Assembly (NCBI GenBank): GCA_035566015.1
Contig: DATMRS010000022.1
Location: forward strand, 310,001 to 374,000
Reading direction: 5' to 3'
DNA: 64,000 nt
From: DATMRS01 sp035566015
GTDB taxonomy: Bacteria; Pseudomonadota; Alphaproteobacteria; Sphingomonadales; Sphingomonadaceae
This document shows positions 41,947 through 50,231 of this stretch, piece by piece; the stretch's first letter is position 1; the number at the start of each line of letters is the position of its first letter. The notes under the pieces were generated by a model that ran no database searches, had not been told where the DNA came from, and saw only the letters and a list, made by a program, of their open reading frames with translations. A program made the position numbers and the translations under genes.

Positions 41947-43908
41947 TTATTTCCCCTGACACGCATTCTGTTCGCTGGTGTCGAGGAAGGGTGCGACGGG
42001 GCATTGCGCGTAGGGGAGGAAGCCGCCGTTCGCCGCCGGTATCGCGACGCTGCTGATCCGCATCGCCTGCGCCGCGTGGCCCACGGTGCCGACGCGCAGA
42101 CCGCCCTTATAGAGGCCGAGGAACGACACCATATCGTCCTGATCGATGCCGTCGCCCGAGACGCCGATCGCGCCGACAAGCGTGGTGCCGCGATAGATGG
42201 GCATGCCGCCGGGAAATATCTGGATGCCGTTCTGCAGGCGGTTCGCCCCGCTGCCTGCGACATCAGGCAGGGTGGTGCAGCGCGCGGGCGTATCGGCGGT
42301 GCCGTTCTGCACATAGCCGATATGCTGCGCGAGATTGCCGATGATGAGCGCCGATTGCAGGCCGGTGGAGAAGGGATTGAAATTGGCGATCGGGCGCGAG
42401 AGCGGCCCGTTGGGCGTGCCCACCTCGCCATCGGGAAAATAGGGGCGGGCGAGCAGGCCGATCGGCCGGTTGGCGAAGGCGATCCCGCCGGTGAGTGCAT
42501 TCTGGTTGGCGAGGAAATCGCGCAATTTCTGGACGTAGCCCGCGACATCGGCCGATCCGCTGGCGGTGAGATCGGCCGCCGCATGGGGATCGGAGAAGAA
42601 GGCGACCGTTCGCGCCTTCTGGAGCGCGACGTCGGTGCCGAACACGGGCGCGTCGGGCGCGCGGGCGAGGGCGAGCACCTGTCCGCGCGTGTCGACGAGC
42701 GCGATCGTCGCCTGCATCCGGCTGTCCTGCGGCTGGCGGATCGCGCCGCGCGCGCGGGACATGACCGTGAAGGCTTCCTCCTGTATCGCCTTCACCTCGG
42801 CGGCGGTCAGCGGCTGGGCGACGTCGCCGCCATCGGTGCCGGCGCGGATCGGATAGCGATTGTTGCCCGCCTGATCCACGAGGATGAAGGCGTCGGGATT
42901 GGCGATGACGGCGCCGGCCGCACGCTCCGCATCGGTGGCGTTGCGATAGCCTGAGGCAGCGGTTCCGAACGGCGTGCCCGCCAGCATCGCCGTGCCGTCA
43001 TAATAGCCGCGCACCGGGATCAGGTTTCCTGTGCCTGCCAGGGCGGGTGGCGAGGCGGGGTTGCTCTTCAGGTCGCTCGCGCGGGCATCGATGAAGCCGA
43101 GTTGGGTGCCGTCGATCGATATCCGGTTCGCCTGGATCGTCGCGGGCGCTTCGAAGCCGTGGCTGGCGGCGAGCGCGATCACTTCCTCGTCATTATTGGC
43201 GTCGGGCGCGATCGCATTGTCGTCCGCGCCATAGACGCCGTCGCCCATGATGCCGACCGCGCCGACGACGAAGCCGTCCTTGTAAAGCGGCACCGAACCC
43301 GGATCGGCGGAAAGGCCGAGCGGCGACCGCTTCGGCCCCGTCATGCCGTCCACGCCGAAGCGGCGGGTGAGGTCCGAACAGGGCAGCGAGCTGAACTGCA
43401 CGCCGAACAGCGGCCCGCTTTCCAGGCCGACGGTGTTGGGCGCCAGCGGGAAATGCTGCTGGACGATGTCGCTCGCGGTGCGCGAGGTGAAGGCGTTGCC
43501 CGCGCTGGAGAGATATGCGGCGGTGATCGCCTTGGCGATGGCGCCCATCTCTGCCGGGATGGTGACGCCCTGCGCGTCGAAGGCGACCCCGCCCGCAGTC
43601 GCGGGGATGGGGATCGTCGCGGTCGGGTTCGCGCCGTTCATGCGATAGACCGCCAGCACGTTGCCGACGCGATCGACTACCGAAATCATCGAGGGCAGGC
43701 CGCGCGCCTGCGCTTCGCCCACCGCCTGCGCGACGACGCGGCTCACCTCGTCGCTGGTCAGCGCGACCGCTTGCGGACGCGCGTAGAGATCGGTCGGCGT
43801 CGTCGGCGTGACGGGATCGGAAGGCGTCGCGTCATTGCCGCCGCCGCCGCAGGAGGCGACAAGCAGCGACGTCGCGGCGACGAAGGCGGGGATACGCAGC
43901 CGAAGCAT
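41947..43908 (-). CDS. Lipoprotein with two HbpS/GlcG-like domains
   Basis: A 653-residue lipoprotein; the signal ends in the lipobox VASC (Cys20) followed by Gly repeats. Two copies of a GlcG/HbpS (haem-degrading/haem-binding) fold are recognisable. The first is about 50-245, from SDEVSRVVAQAVGEAQARG...ISVVDRVGNVLAVYRM to VVGAVGIMGDGV. The second is about 370-630, from AAEVKAIQEEAFTVMSRARG...ALVDTRGQVLALAR to LVGAIGVSGDGI. Each copy is interrupted by inserts, and a long linker lies between them. HbpS-family proteins bind haem or small molecules; here the role may be haem handling or electron transfer beside the cytochromes. Its start overlaps the pentahaem cytochrome stop as TGATG. Confidence 0.75.
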   Translation of the reverse strand: MLRLRIPAFVAATSLLVASCGGGGNDATPSDPVTPTTPTDLYARPQAVALTSDEVSRVVAQAVGEAQARGLPSMISVVDRVGNVLAVYRMNGANPTATIPIPATAGGVAFDAQGVTIPAEMGAIAKAITAAYLSSAGNAFTSRTASDIVQQHFPLAPNTVGLESGPLFGVQFSSLPCSDLTRRFGVDGMTGPKRSPLGLSADPGSVPLYKDGFVVGAVGIMGDGVYGADDNAIAPDANNDEEVIALAASHGFEAPATIQANRISIDGTQLGFIDARASDLKSNPASPPALAGTGNLIPVRGYYDGTAMLAGTPFGTAASGYRNATDAERAAGAVIANPDAFILVDQAGNNRYPIRAGTDGGDVAQPLTAAEVKAIQEEAFTVMSRARGAIRQPQDSRMQATIALVDTRGQVLALARAPDAPVFGTDVALQKARTVAFFSDPHAAADLTASGSADVAGYVQKLRDFLANQNALTGGIAFANRPIGLLARPYFPDGEVGTPNGPLSRPIANFNPFSTGLQSALIIGNLAQHIGYVQNGTADTPARCTTLPDVAGSGANRLQNGIQIFPGGMPIYRGTTLVGAIGVSGDGIDQDDMVSFLGLYKGGLRVGTVGHAAQAMRISSVAIPAANGGFLPYAQCPVAPFLDTSEQNACQGK

Positions 43909-45317
43909 CAGCGCAGCGCCCGGATCGCGCCGACCGCGCGTGCGAGGGCGGCGCGGAATTCGGCCGGGCGATAGCTGTTGGGATCGCGTACGGAGGCATA
44001 GGCCAGATTGATCTGGCCGCGAATGGCCTTCGCCGATCCGCCGCCGATATAGCCCGCGTCCACCATCGCGTTGAGCAGGGTGTCGGTGGCCATCACCGCC
44101 TGCACGCTGCCTTCATAATCGGTGAAGCGCGGCGCAATGGCGGGGGAGGCGACCGCATCGACGATCGCGAACGTCTCGTCACGCCCGAAGGAGCGGGTCG
44201 CGAACTGGTCGCCCAGCGCATTGGCCGATGCGCGCAGCCTTGCCGCCGCCGCCACGGCCGAGGGGCGATCCTTCGCCAGCGCGGCATGGAACGCCTTGCT
44301 GTCCGCGTCGAACCGCTGCGCGGCGGCGGGGGCGACGACATGGGCGGCGGCCGAAAGCATGATGATATTCTCGTCGTTGAAGGCGGGCATGCCGCTGGGG
44401 ATCGGCCGCCCCGGATTGGCGACCCAGGTCGCGCGGAACCCGGCCTCGTCCGAAATGCGGCGATGGCAGGTGTGGCAATCGAAGAAATAGAATTCGGGGA
44501 AGATGCCGTCCTGCGCGATCTTCGCATTGGCGAAAAGCGACAGCGCGCGGTCGATCGCCATCGCCTGCCCCACCGCCCACAGGCGGACATGATCGGGCCG
44601 CCCCTTGCGCCGGATATAATCGGCATCCTCGTCATGATGGGCCTGAAGCGTCGAGAAGAGATCCAACTCGAACGAAACACGCGGGTGGCCGGCGGCCATG
44701 ATGCGGTGATTGACGAACTGGCCCTGCCGATCGCTGCCGAAATGACAATCGAGGCAGAGCGCGGCGCGCCGTTTCGGCTGTTCGAGCGGGACGAGCCCGG
44801 CGGCGAGCGAGGCGGCGTGATTGCCGGTCTTGTGCGTTTCAAGCCAGCCCGAGGCCGGCCCGTGGCAACTTTCGCATCCCACCCCGTCGCTCTGTTGGAA
44901 ACGCGGGCCGCGCGGCCCCGCCGGCTCGGCATGGCAGCCGAGGCACATGGGCGCGCTGGTGGCGGAGGCGAGGCCCAGCCGCTGGGCGATGGCGCGGCCG
45001 CGCGGCTCGGAAAGGACGCGAAAGGCGCGGCTATGCGCGCCGGAGGGCGAGGATTCCTCCTGCCAGCGCATCATCTCGTCCTGCCGGACGATCGCGCCGG
45101 TCGGTTCCGAACGGCCGTGGCAGGTCGAACCCGCGCAGGAGGCGACGCCCAGATGGATACCGCTCATCGGCGGGGAGGAGGACGCGGCGACCGCCGGATC
45201 GCCGCCCATGCCCGCGCTGACGCCGATCAGAAGGGCGAGGAGACACAGGCAGCCGAACAGGCCACCGGCCGCCCTGGCCAACCAGGGCGTTTTTCCCGCC
45301 GTCTTTCCCCCCGACAT
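43908..45317 (-). CDS. Pentahaem c-type cytochrome (cytochrome c554-like)
   Basis: A 469-residue protein, first gene of the cytochrome operon. A long N-terminal hydrophobic segment (about 13-36) may be an uncleaved anchor or a signal peptide. Haem sites are CXXCH at Cys125, 148, 188 and 281 and a CX4CH site at Cys61 (SCAGSTCHG), the spacing known from some haems of cytochrome c3. The surrounding pattern (SDGVGCESCHGPASGW, AALCLDCHFG) resembles the cytochrome c554/c-prime group. The C-terminal 180 residues carry no haem and are helical. The ATG at 45317 has AAGGGAG upstream. It is likely the periplasmic electron relay to the barrel and decahaem protein. Confidence 0.82.
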   Translation of the reverse strand: MSGGKTAGKTPWLARAAGGLFGCLCLLALLIGVSAGMGGDPAVAASSSPPMSGIHLGVASCAGSTCHGRSEPTGAIVRQDEMMRWQEESSPSGAHSRAFRVLSEPRGRAIAQRLGLASATSAPMCLGCHAEPAGPRGPRFQQSDGVGCESCHGPASGWLETHKTGNHAASLAAGLVPLEQPKRRAALCLDCHFGSDRQGQFVNHRIMAAGHPRVSFELDLFSTLQAHHDEDADYIRRKGRPDHVRLWAVGQAMAIDRALSLFANAKIAQDGIFPEFYFFDCHTCHRRISDEAGFRATWVANPGRPIPSGMPAFNDENIIMLSAAAHVVAPAAAQRFDADSKAFHAALAKDRPSAVAAAARLRASANALGDQFATRSFGRDETFAIVDAVASPAIAPRFTDYEGSVQAVMATDTLLNAMVDAGYIGGGSAKAIRGQINLAYASVRDPNSYRPAEFRAALARAVGAIRALR

Positions 45318-45456
45318 GGCGCTCCCTTGCCCGGCCTCACTTGCCGGATCGCTCTATTGCCCCTGTGGCGCGAACCCCCGCCGTTTCGCGCGCGTTTATC
45401 TTCTGTCCCGGCTACTTAGGCAACCCGCCAATCGCAGCCGATCGTTTCGCCTGTCG

Positions 45457-46902
45457 TTAATCCTCGGCCGGGCGACGACGGATCACGAGATTGCGTATCT
45501 CGGTCATGTCCTCCATCGCGAACCGAATACCCTCGCGGCCCAGCCCCGAATCCTTGACGCCGCCATAGGGCATGTTGTCGACGCGATAGGAAGGCACGTC
45601 GTTGACGACGACGCCGCCGACTTCCAGCGCATCCCATGCGTCGAGCACCTTGAAGATGTCGCGCGTGAAGAGGCCCGCCTGCAAGCCGAACTTCGAATCG
45701 TTCACCATCTCCAGCGCTTCTTCCCAGCGCGAGAAGCGCTCGAAGAAGGCGACGGGGCCGAATGCTTCTTCGCGATTGAGCGCGCTGTCCGCCGGCACGC
45801 CTTCGAGCAGGGTTGCCTCCAGCATCGCGCCCTCGCACCTGCCTCCGCACAGCAAGGTCGCGCCCTTGGCGATGGCCTCCTTGACCCAGCCGTCGAGGCG
45901 CGCGGCTTCCTTCACGTCGATCATCGGGCCGACGAAGGTCTTCTCGTCATGCGGATCGCCCGCGACGAGTGTCTTCGTCTTCGCCACCAGCCTGTCGCGG
46001 AACGCTTCATAGACGCTGTCGTGGACGATGATCCGCTGGACGCCGATGCAGCTCTGGCCCGATTGATAGAAAGCGCCGAAGACGGTGCGCTCCACCGCGT
46101 CGTCGAGATCGGCGTCCTTGTCGATCACCACCGCCGCATTGCCACCCAATTCCAGGATCACCTTCTTCTTGCCCGCACGTGCCTTCAGCGCCCAGCCCAC
46201 ATCGGGCGATCCGGTGAAGGACAGCAGCTTCAGCCGATCATCGGTGGTGAACAGGTCGGCCCCGTCACGGTGCGCGGGAAGGATCGAGAAAGCGCCCTTG
46301 GGCAGGTTCGTCTCGGCCAGCACTTCGCCCATGATGATTGCGCCCAGCGGGGTGCGGCTGGCGGGCTTCATCACGAAGGGGCAGCCCACCGCGATTGCCG
46401 GCGCCACCTTGTGCGCGGCGAGGTTCAGCGGGAAGTTGAACGGTGAGATGAAACTGACCGGCCCGATCGGCACGCGCTTCCATATGCCCTGATAGCCCCT
46501 GGCGCGGGCTGAGATGTCGAGCGGCTGCACCTCGCCCGTCATGCGCACCGATTCCTCGGCGGCGATGCGGAAGGTATCGATCAGGCGGCCGACCTCGCCG
46601 CGTGAATCGCGGATCGGCTTGCCCGCCTCGATGCAGAGTGCGTCCGCCAGTTCATCCGCCCTCTCGGTGAAGCGGGTGACGCAATGCTGGAGCACGGCCT
46701 GCCGCTCGTAGGAGGCCATGCGCGCCATCGGGCCGGCCGCCGCCACCGCCGCGGCGATGCCCGCGTCGATCGTCGCCGCATCGGCCAGGGCGACGCGCGT
46801 GGCGACCTTGCCGCTGAACTTGTCGGTCACCTCCAGATCGGTGTTCGGCTGTTGCGGCTCGTTGGCGAGATAGAGCGGATAGATGTCCTTGAGGCCGGTC
46901 AT
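45457..46902 (-). CDS. NAD(P)-dependent aldehyde dehydrogenase
   Basis: A 481-residue aldehyde dehydrogenase with nucleophile Cys285 (GQSCIGVQR), LELGGNAAVV containing the general base Glu, the ISPFNFPLNLAAHKVAPAIAVGCPFVMKPA cofactor region, and SYRVDNMPYGGVKDSGLGREG near the C-terminus. The last segment resembles the lactaldehyde, phosphonoacetaldehyde and non-phosphorylating glyceraldehyde-3-phosphate dehydrogenase groups. The ATG at 46902 follows AGGAGG. It is 17 bases downstream of an acetolactate synthase-like gene and presumably cotranscribed, so its substrate may be an aldehyde linked to pyruvate metabolism. The exact substrate is unassigned. Confidence 0.85.
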   Translation of the reverse strand: MTGLKDIYPLYLANEPQQPNTDLEVTDKFSGKVATRVALADAATIDAGIAAAVAAAGPMARMASYERQAVLQHCVTRFTERADELADALCIEAGKPIRDSRGEVGRLIDTFRIAAEESVRMTGEVQPLDISARARGYQGIWKRVPIGPVSFISPFNFPLNLAAHKVAPAIAVGCPFVMKPASRTPLGAIIMGEVLAETNLPKGAFSILPAHRDGADLFTTDDRLKLLSFTGSPDVGWALKARAGKKKVILELGGNAAVVIDKDADLDDAVERTVFGAFYQSGQSCIGVQRIIVHDSVYEAFRDRLVAKTKTLVAGDPHDEKTFVGPMIDVKEAARLDGWVKEAIAKGATLLCGGRCEGAMLEATLLEGVPADSALNREEAFGPVAFFERFSRWEEALEMVNDSKFGLQAGLFTRDIFKVLDAWDALEVGGVVVNDVPSYRVDNMPYGGVKDSGLGREGIRFAMEDMTEIRNLVIRRRPAED

Positions 46903-46919
46903 GCGGGGTTCCTCCTGGT

Positions 46920-48566
46920 TCAGAGCTTCGCGCTCAGTTCCTTGAGTTCGTGATTGAGAATGCGGTCGTTGTCCGAATAATCGACGGGGCAGTCGATCAG
47001 GTGGACCCCCGGCGTGTCGAGACAATGACGGAGCAGCGTGGGCAGCCCTTCCGCGCTTTCGACACGATGTCCGTTCGCCCCATAGCTCTCGGCATATTTG
47101 ACGAAGTCGGGATTGCCGTAGGTCAGCCCCCAATCGGCAAAACCCATGTTCGCCTGCTTCCAGCGAATCATGCCGTAGCTGCCGTCGTTCAGGATCAGGA
47201 CCGTGATGTTGACGCCGAGGCGAACCGCCGTTTCCATCTCCTGACTGTTCATCATGAAGCCGCCGTCGCCGCAGACCGCGATCACTTTGCGATCGGGATA
47301 GACCATCGCCGATGCGATCGCGGACGGCAGGCCCGCGCCCATCGAGGCGAGCGCATTGTCGAGCAGCACCGTGTTCGCCTGCCGCGCGGCATAATTGCGG
47401 GCAAACCAGATTTTATAGACGCCATTGTCGAGCGCGACGATGCCGTCCGCCGGCATCGCCTCCCGGATCGCGCGGACGAGGCAGGGCGGATAGATCGGAA
47501 AGCGATCGTCGCAATCGATGCCGGCGGTATGCGCCTTCTCCGCCTCGCGCGCGGCCAGCATGCGATCGAACCGCCAGGCGGGGGACGGGACGATATCCTC
47601 CTTCATCTGCCAGATGGCGTTGGCGATATCGCCGATCACCTCGATCTGCGGGAAATAGACGGGGTCCACCTCGGCCGAACGCGAGGAGATGTGGATCACC
47701 TGCGTGCCGCCCTGCCGCATGAAGAAGGGCGGCTTCTCGATCACGTCGTGGCCGACATTGACGATGACGTCCGCCGCCTCGATCGCCTTATGGACGAAAT
47801 CGCCCGACGACAGCGCCGCGCAGCCGAGGAATTTGGGGTGCAGTTCGTCGATCACGCCCTTGCCGAGCTGGGTGGTGACGAAGGGGATGCCGGTCTTTTC
47901 GATGAATTGAAGGAGCATGCGCCCCGTCATCGTCCGGTTCGCGCCCGCGCCGATCACCAGTACGGGCGATTTCGCGCCCTCCAGCTTCTTCACCGCCGCG
48001 CGTACCGCCTTGGGATCGGCCGAGGGACGGCGCACGAGACTGCGCTTCAGCGGCACGCTGTCCGTGGTTTCTTCGGCGACGTCCTCGGGAAACTCGATAT
48101 GGGTGGCGCCGGGTTTCTCCTCCTCGGCGAGGCGGAAGGCTTCGCGCACGCGGCTGGGAATGTTGTCGGCCGAGGCGAGCTGGTGGGTGAATTTGGTGAT
48201 CGGCCGCATCATGTCGACCACGTCGAGGATCTGGAAGCGACCCTGCTTCGATTTCTTGATCGGCTTCTGCCCCGTAATCATCAGCATCGGCATGCCGCCC
48301 AGATTGGCATAGGCCGCCGCCGTCACGAGGTTGGTCGCCCCCGGCCCGAGCGTGGAGAGGCAGACGCCCGTCTTGCCGGTGTGGCGGCCATAGGTCGACG
48401 CCATGAAGCCCGCGCCCTGCTCGTGCCGGGTGAGGATCAGCTTGATCGATTTCGATCGCGACAGGCTGTCGAGGAAGTCGAGATTCTCCTCGCCGGGAAC
48501 GCCGAAGACATATTCGACCTCCTCTTCCTCCAGGCATTGGATGAGCAGATCGGATGCCTTCGTCAT
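46920..48566 (-). CDS. Acetolactate synthase-like thiamine diphosphate enzyme
   Basis: A 548-residue ThDP-dependent enzyme of the acetohydroxyacid synthase family. N-terminal FGVPGEENLDF and the proton-relay Glu in TRHEQGAGFMA, the central FAD/nucleotide-like domain, and the ThDP motif GDGGFMMNSQEMETAVRLGVNITVLILNDGSYG are present. The C-terminal end VDYSDN resembles catabolic (AlsS/BudB) forms, and no small regulatory subunit gene is beside it. It would condense two pyruvates to acetolactate, or use related 2-keto acids. An aldehyde dehydrogenase gene follows. Related decarboxylating enzymes cannot be excluded by sequence inspection alone. Confidence 0.82.
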   Translation of the reverse strand: MTKASDLLIQCLEEEEVEYVFGVPGEENLDFLDSLSRSKSIKLILTRHEQGAGFMASTYGRHTGKTGVCLSTLGPGATNLVTAAAYANLGGMPMLMITGQKPIKKSKQGRFQILDVVDMMRPITKFTHQLASADNIPSRVREAFRLAEEEKPGATHIEFPEDVAEETTDSVPLKRSLVRRPSADPKAVRAAVKKLEGAKSPVLVIGAGANRTMTGRMLLQFIEKTGIPFVTTQLGKGVIDELHPKFLGCAALSSGDFVHKAIEAADVIVNVGHDVIEKPPFFMRQGGTQVIHISSRSAEVDPVYFPQIEVIGDIANAIWQMKEDIVPSPAWRFDRMLAAREAEKAHTAGIDCDDRFPIYPPCLVRAIREAMPADGIVALDNGVYKIWFARNYAARQANTVLLDNALASMGAGLPSAIASAMVYPDRKVIAVCGDGGFMMNSQEMETAVRLGVNITVLILNDGSYGMIRWKQANMGFADWGLTYGNPDFVKYAESYGANGHRVESAEGLPTLLRHCLDTPGVHLIDCPVDYSDNDRILNHELKELSAKL

Positions 48567-48643
48567 ATTTCCCCCCTATGTCAGCCCGCCGTCCTTTGCC
48601 GGGCGACCAGGCGTGTCTGGTTGACGATCCGTAACGATATGGG

Positions 48644-50176
48644 TCAGTCCGAAAGATCGACCCGCCATTCCCAACGCAGCGGATCGCCATCCATCAGATC
48701 GATGCCCGCCGCCGTCAGCCTGTCACGGATCGCGTCGCTTTGCGCATAATCCTTTGCCGCGCGGGCCGCCTGCCGCTCGGCCAGCGCGGCCTCCACTTCG
48801 TCCTCGCGCAAGGTTGCGTCCGTGGGCCTGATCCGCAGCGCGGCGCGATCGAGCGTCACGAGACCGAGGCCGAGAACGAGATCCATCGTCGCGATCAATC
48901 GCAGCCGTTCCGCGGGCTGGATCGTCTTCGCGGCCAGCGTCTCTTCAAGCAGGGGCAGCGCGCGCGGGATCATCAGATCGGCCGAAACCGCTTCGTCGAA
49001 CCGGGCGAGAAGGCCGAGGGCGGGGGCCGACAGCCCCGTTTCGAGCGCCTCGCGCTGGAAGGCATAGCTGGCGCCGCGCGTTGCGTCGGCTTCTTCGATC
49101 AGCCGCTGCCAATCCTGTGGTCCGGCCTTGTCCCGCAACTGCGTCACGCCGATCGCGAGCCGTTTCAGCCGGGTCATCGCAGCGGCGAGACTTTCGGGCG
49201 AGAATTCGAGTTCGCTACGGTAATGGGCAGAAAGGCAGAGCAGGCGATAGGCAAGCGGCGGCACCCCGCGATCGACCAAAGATTGCAGCGTCGCGAAGCC
49301 ACCCTTGGACTTGGACATCTTGCCGCCGCGATCGATCAGGAAATTATTGTGCATCCAGATGTTCGCGCCGGTCTTCCCCGTGCCGGTGAACGCCTGGTTC
49401 TGCGCGATCTCGTTGACGTGATGGATTTCGCGATGATCGATCCCGCCGGTGTGGATGTCGAACTGCTCGCCCAGATATTTCATGCTCATGACCGAGCATT
49501 CGAGGTGCCAGCCCGGCGCGCCGACGCCCCAGGGCGATGCCCATTCCATCTGCCGCCGGCTTCCTTCGGGGGAGCGTCGCCAGATCGCGAAATCGGCGGG
49601 GTTGCGCTTGCCCGCGACGACATCGATCCGGCCCACCTCGCCATCGCTGCGCTCGCCCGCCAGCCGGCCGTAATCGGGCACCTTCGACGTGTCGAAATAG
49701 AGGCCGCTGTCCAGCTCGTAGGTCACGCCCCCGATCGCACGGGCGAAGCCGATCATGTCCTGGATATGGTCGGTCGCGACGCTCCACAAAGTCGGCTCGC
49801 GAATGCCCAGCCGCTTCAGGTCGGTCTTGAAGGCGTCGGTGTAGAAGGCGGCGATTTCCCAGATGTCCTTGCCCGTCCGCTCGGCGGCCGCCTCCATCTT
49901 GTCGTCGCCTTCGTCGGCGTCGGAGGTCAGATGTCCGACGTCGGTGATGTTGATGACATGGGTGGTCGGCCAGCCCTTCCAGTTCAGCGTGCGGCGCAGC
50001 GTATCAGTGAAGACATAGGCGCGCAGGTTGCCGAGATGGGCGAAATTATAGACCGTTGGCCCGCAACTGTAGAGCCGCGCCATCGCCGGATCGATCGGGG
50101 CGAAGCGCTCCATCGCCCGTGTCAGGCTGTTGAAGAGCGTCAGGGGCTGGCCGGCAGGGAGAGGGGGGGGCGTCAT
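48644..50176 (-). CDS. cysS: Cysteine-tRNA ligase
   Basis: CysRS charges tRNA-Cys. The 510-residue enzyme has the zinc-ligand Cys38 in YSCGPTVYN, a HIGH-class motif reading HLGN (47-50), WHLECSVMSMKYLGEQFDIHTGGIDHREIHHVNE with further zinc ligands (Cys227 among them), and KMSKS at 286-290. The DALR anticodon-binding region follows to about residue 470. It is longer than E. coli CysRS (461). The ATG at 50176 was preferred over an in-frame GTG-region extension because the family starts close to here. It is 55 bases downstream of the TpsA gene end. Confidence 0.95.
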   Translation of the reverse strand: MTPPPLPAGQPLTLFNSLTRAMERFAPIDPAMARLYSCGPTVYNFAHLGNLRAYVFTDTLRRTLNWKGWPTTHVINITDVGHLTSDADEGDDKMEAAAERTGKDIWEIAAFYTDAFKTDLKRLGIREPTLWSVATDHIQDMIGFARAIGGVTYELDSGLYFDTSKVPDYGRLAGERSDGEVGRIDVVAGKRNPADFAIWRRSPEGSRRQMEWASPWGVGAPGWHLECSVMSMKYLGEQFDIHTGGIDHREIHHVNEIAQNQAFTGTGKTGANIWMHNNFLIDRGGKMSKSKGGFATLQSLVDRGVPPLAYRLLCLSAHYRSELEFSPESLAAAMTRLKRLAIGVTQLRDKAGPQDWQRLIEEADATRGASYAFQREALETGLSAPALGLLARFDEAVSADLMIPRALPLLEETLAAKTIQPAERLRLIATMDLVLGLGLVTLDRAALRIRPTDATLREDEVEAALAERQAARAAKDYAQSDAIRDRLTAAGIDLMDGDPLRWEWRVDLSD

Positions 50177-50231
50177 TCCGCCCGCCCTAATCGCCGGCAG
50201 GGCGGCGGGCAAGCGGGCGGGTGGCGTCCGG

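Noticed and set aside
45318..45456. FNR/Dnr box or other anaerobic control site for the cytochrome operon
   Set aside because: No TTGAT-N4-ATCAA-like dyad was found in the gap upstream of the pentahaem gene.
46950..48749. 599-residue plus-strand open frame
   Set aside because: It is antisense to the acetolactate synthase-like gene, whose ThDP motifs are unambiguous.
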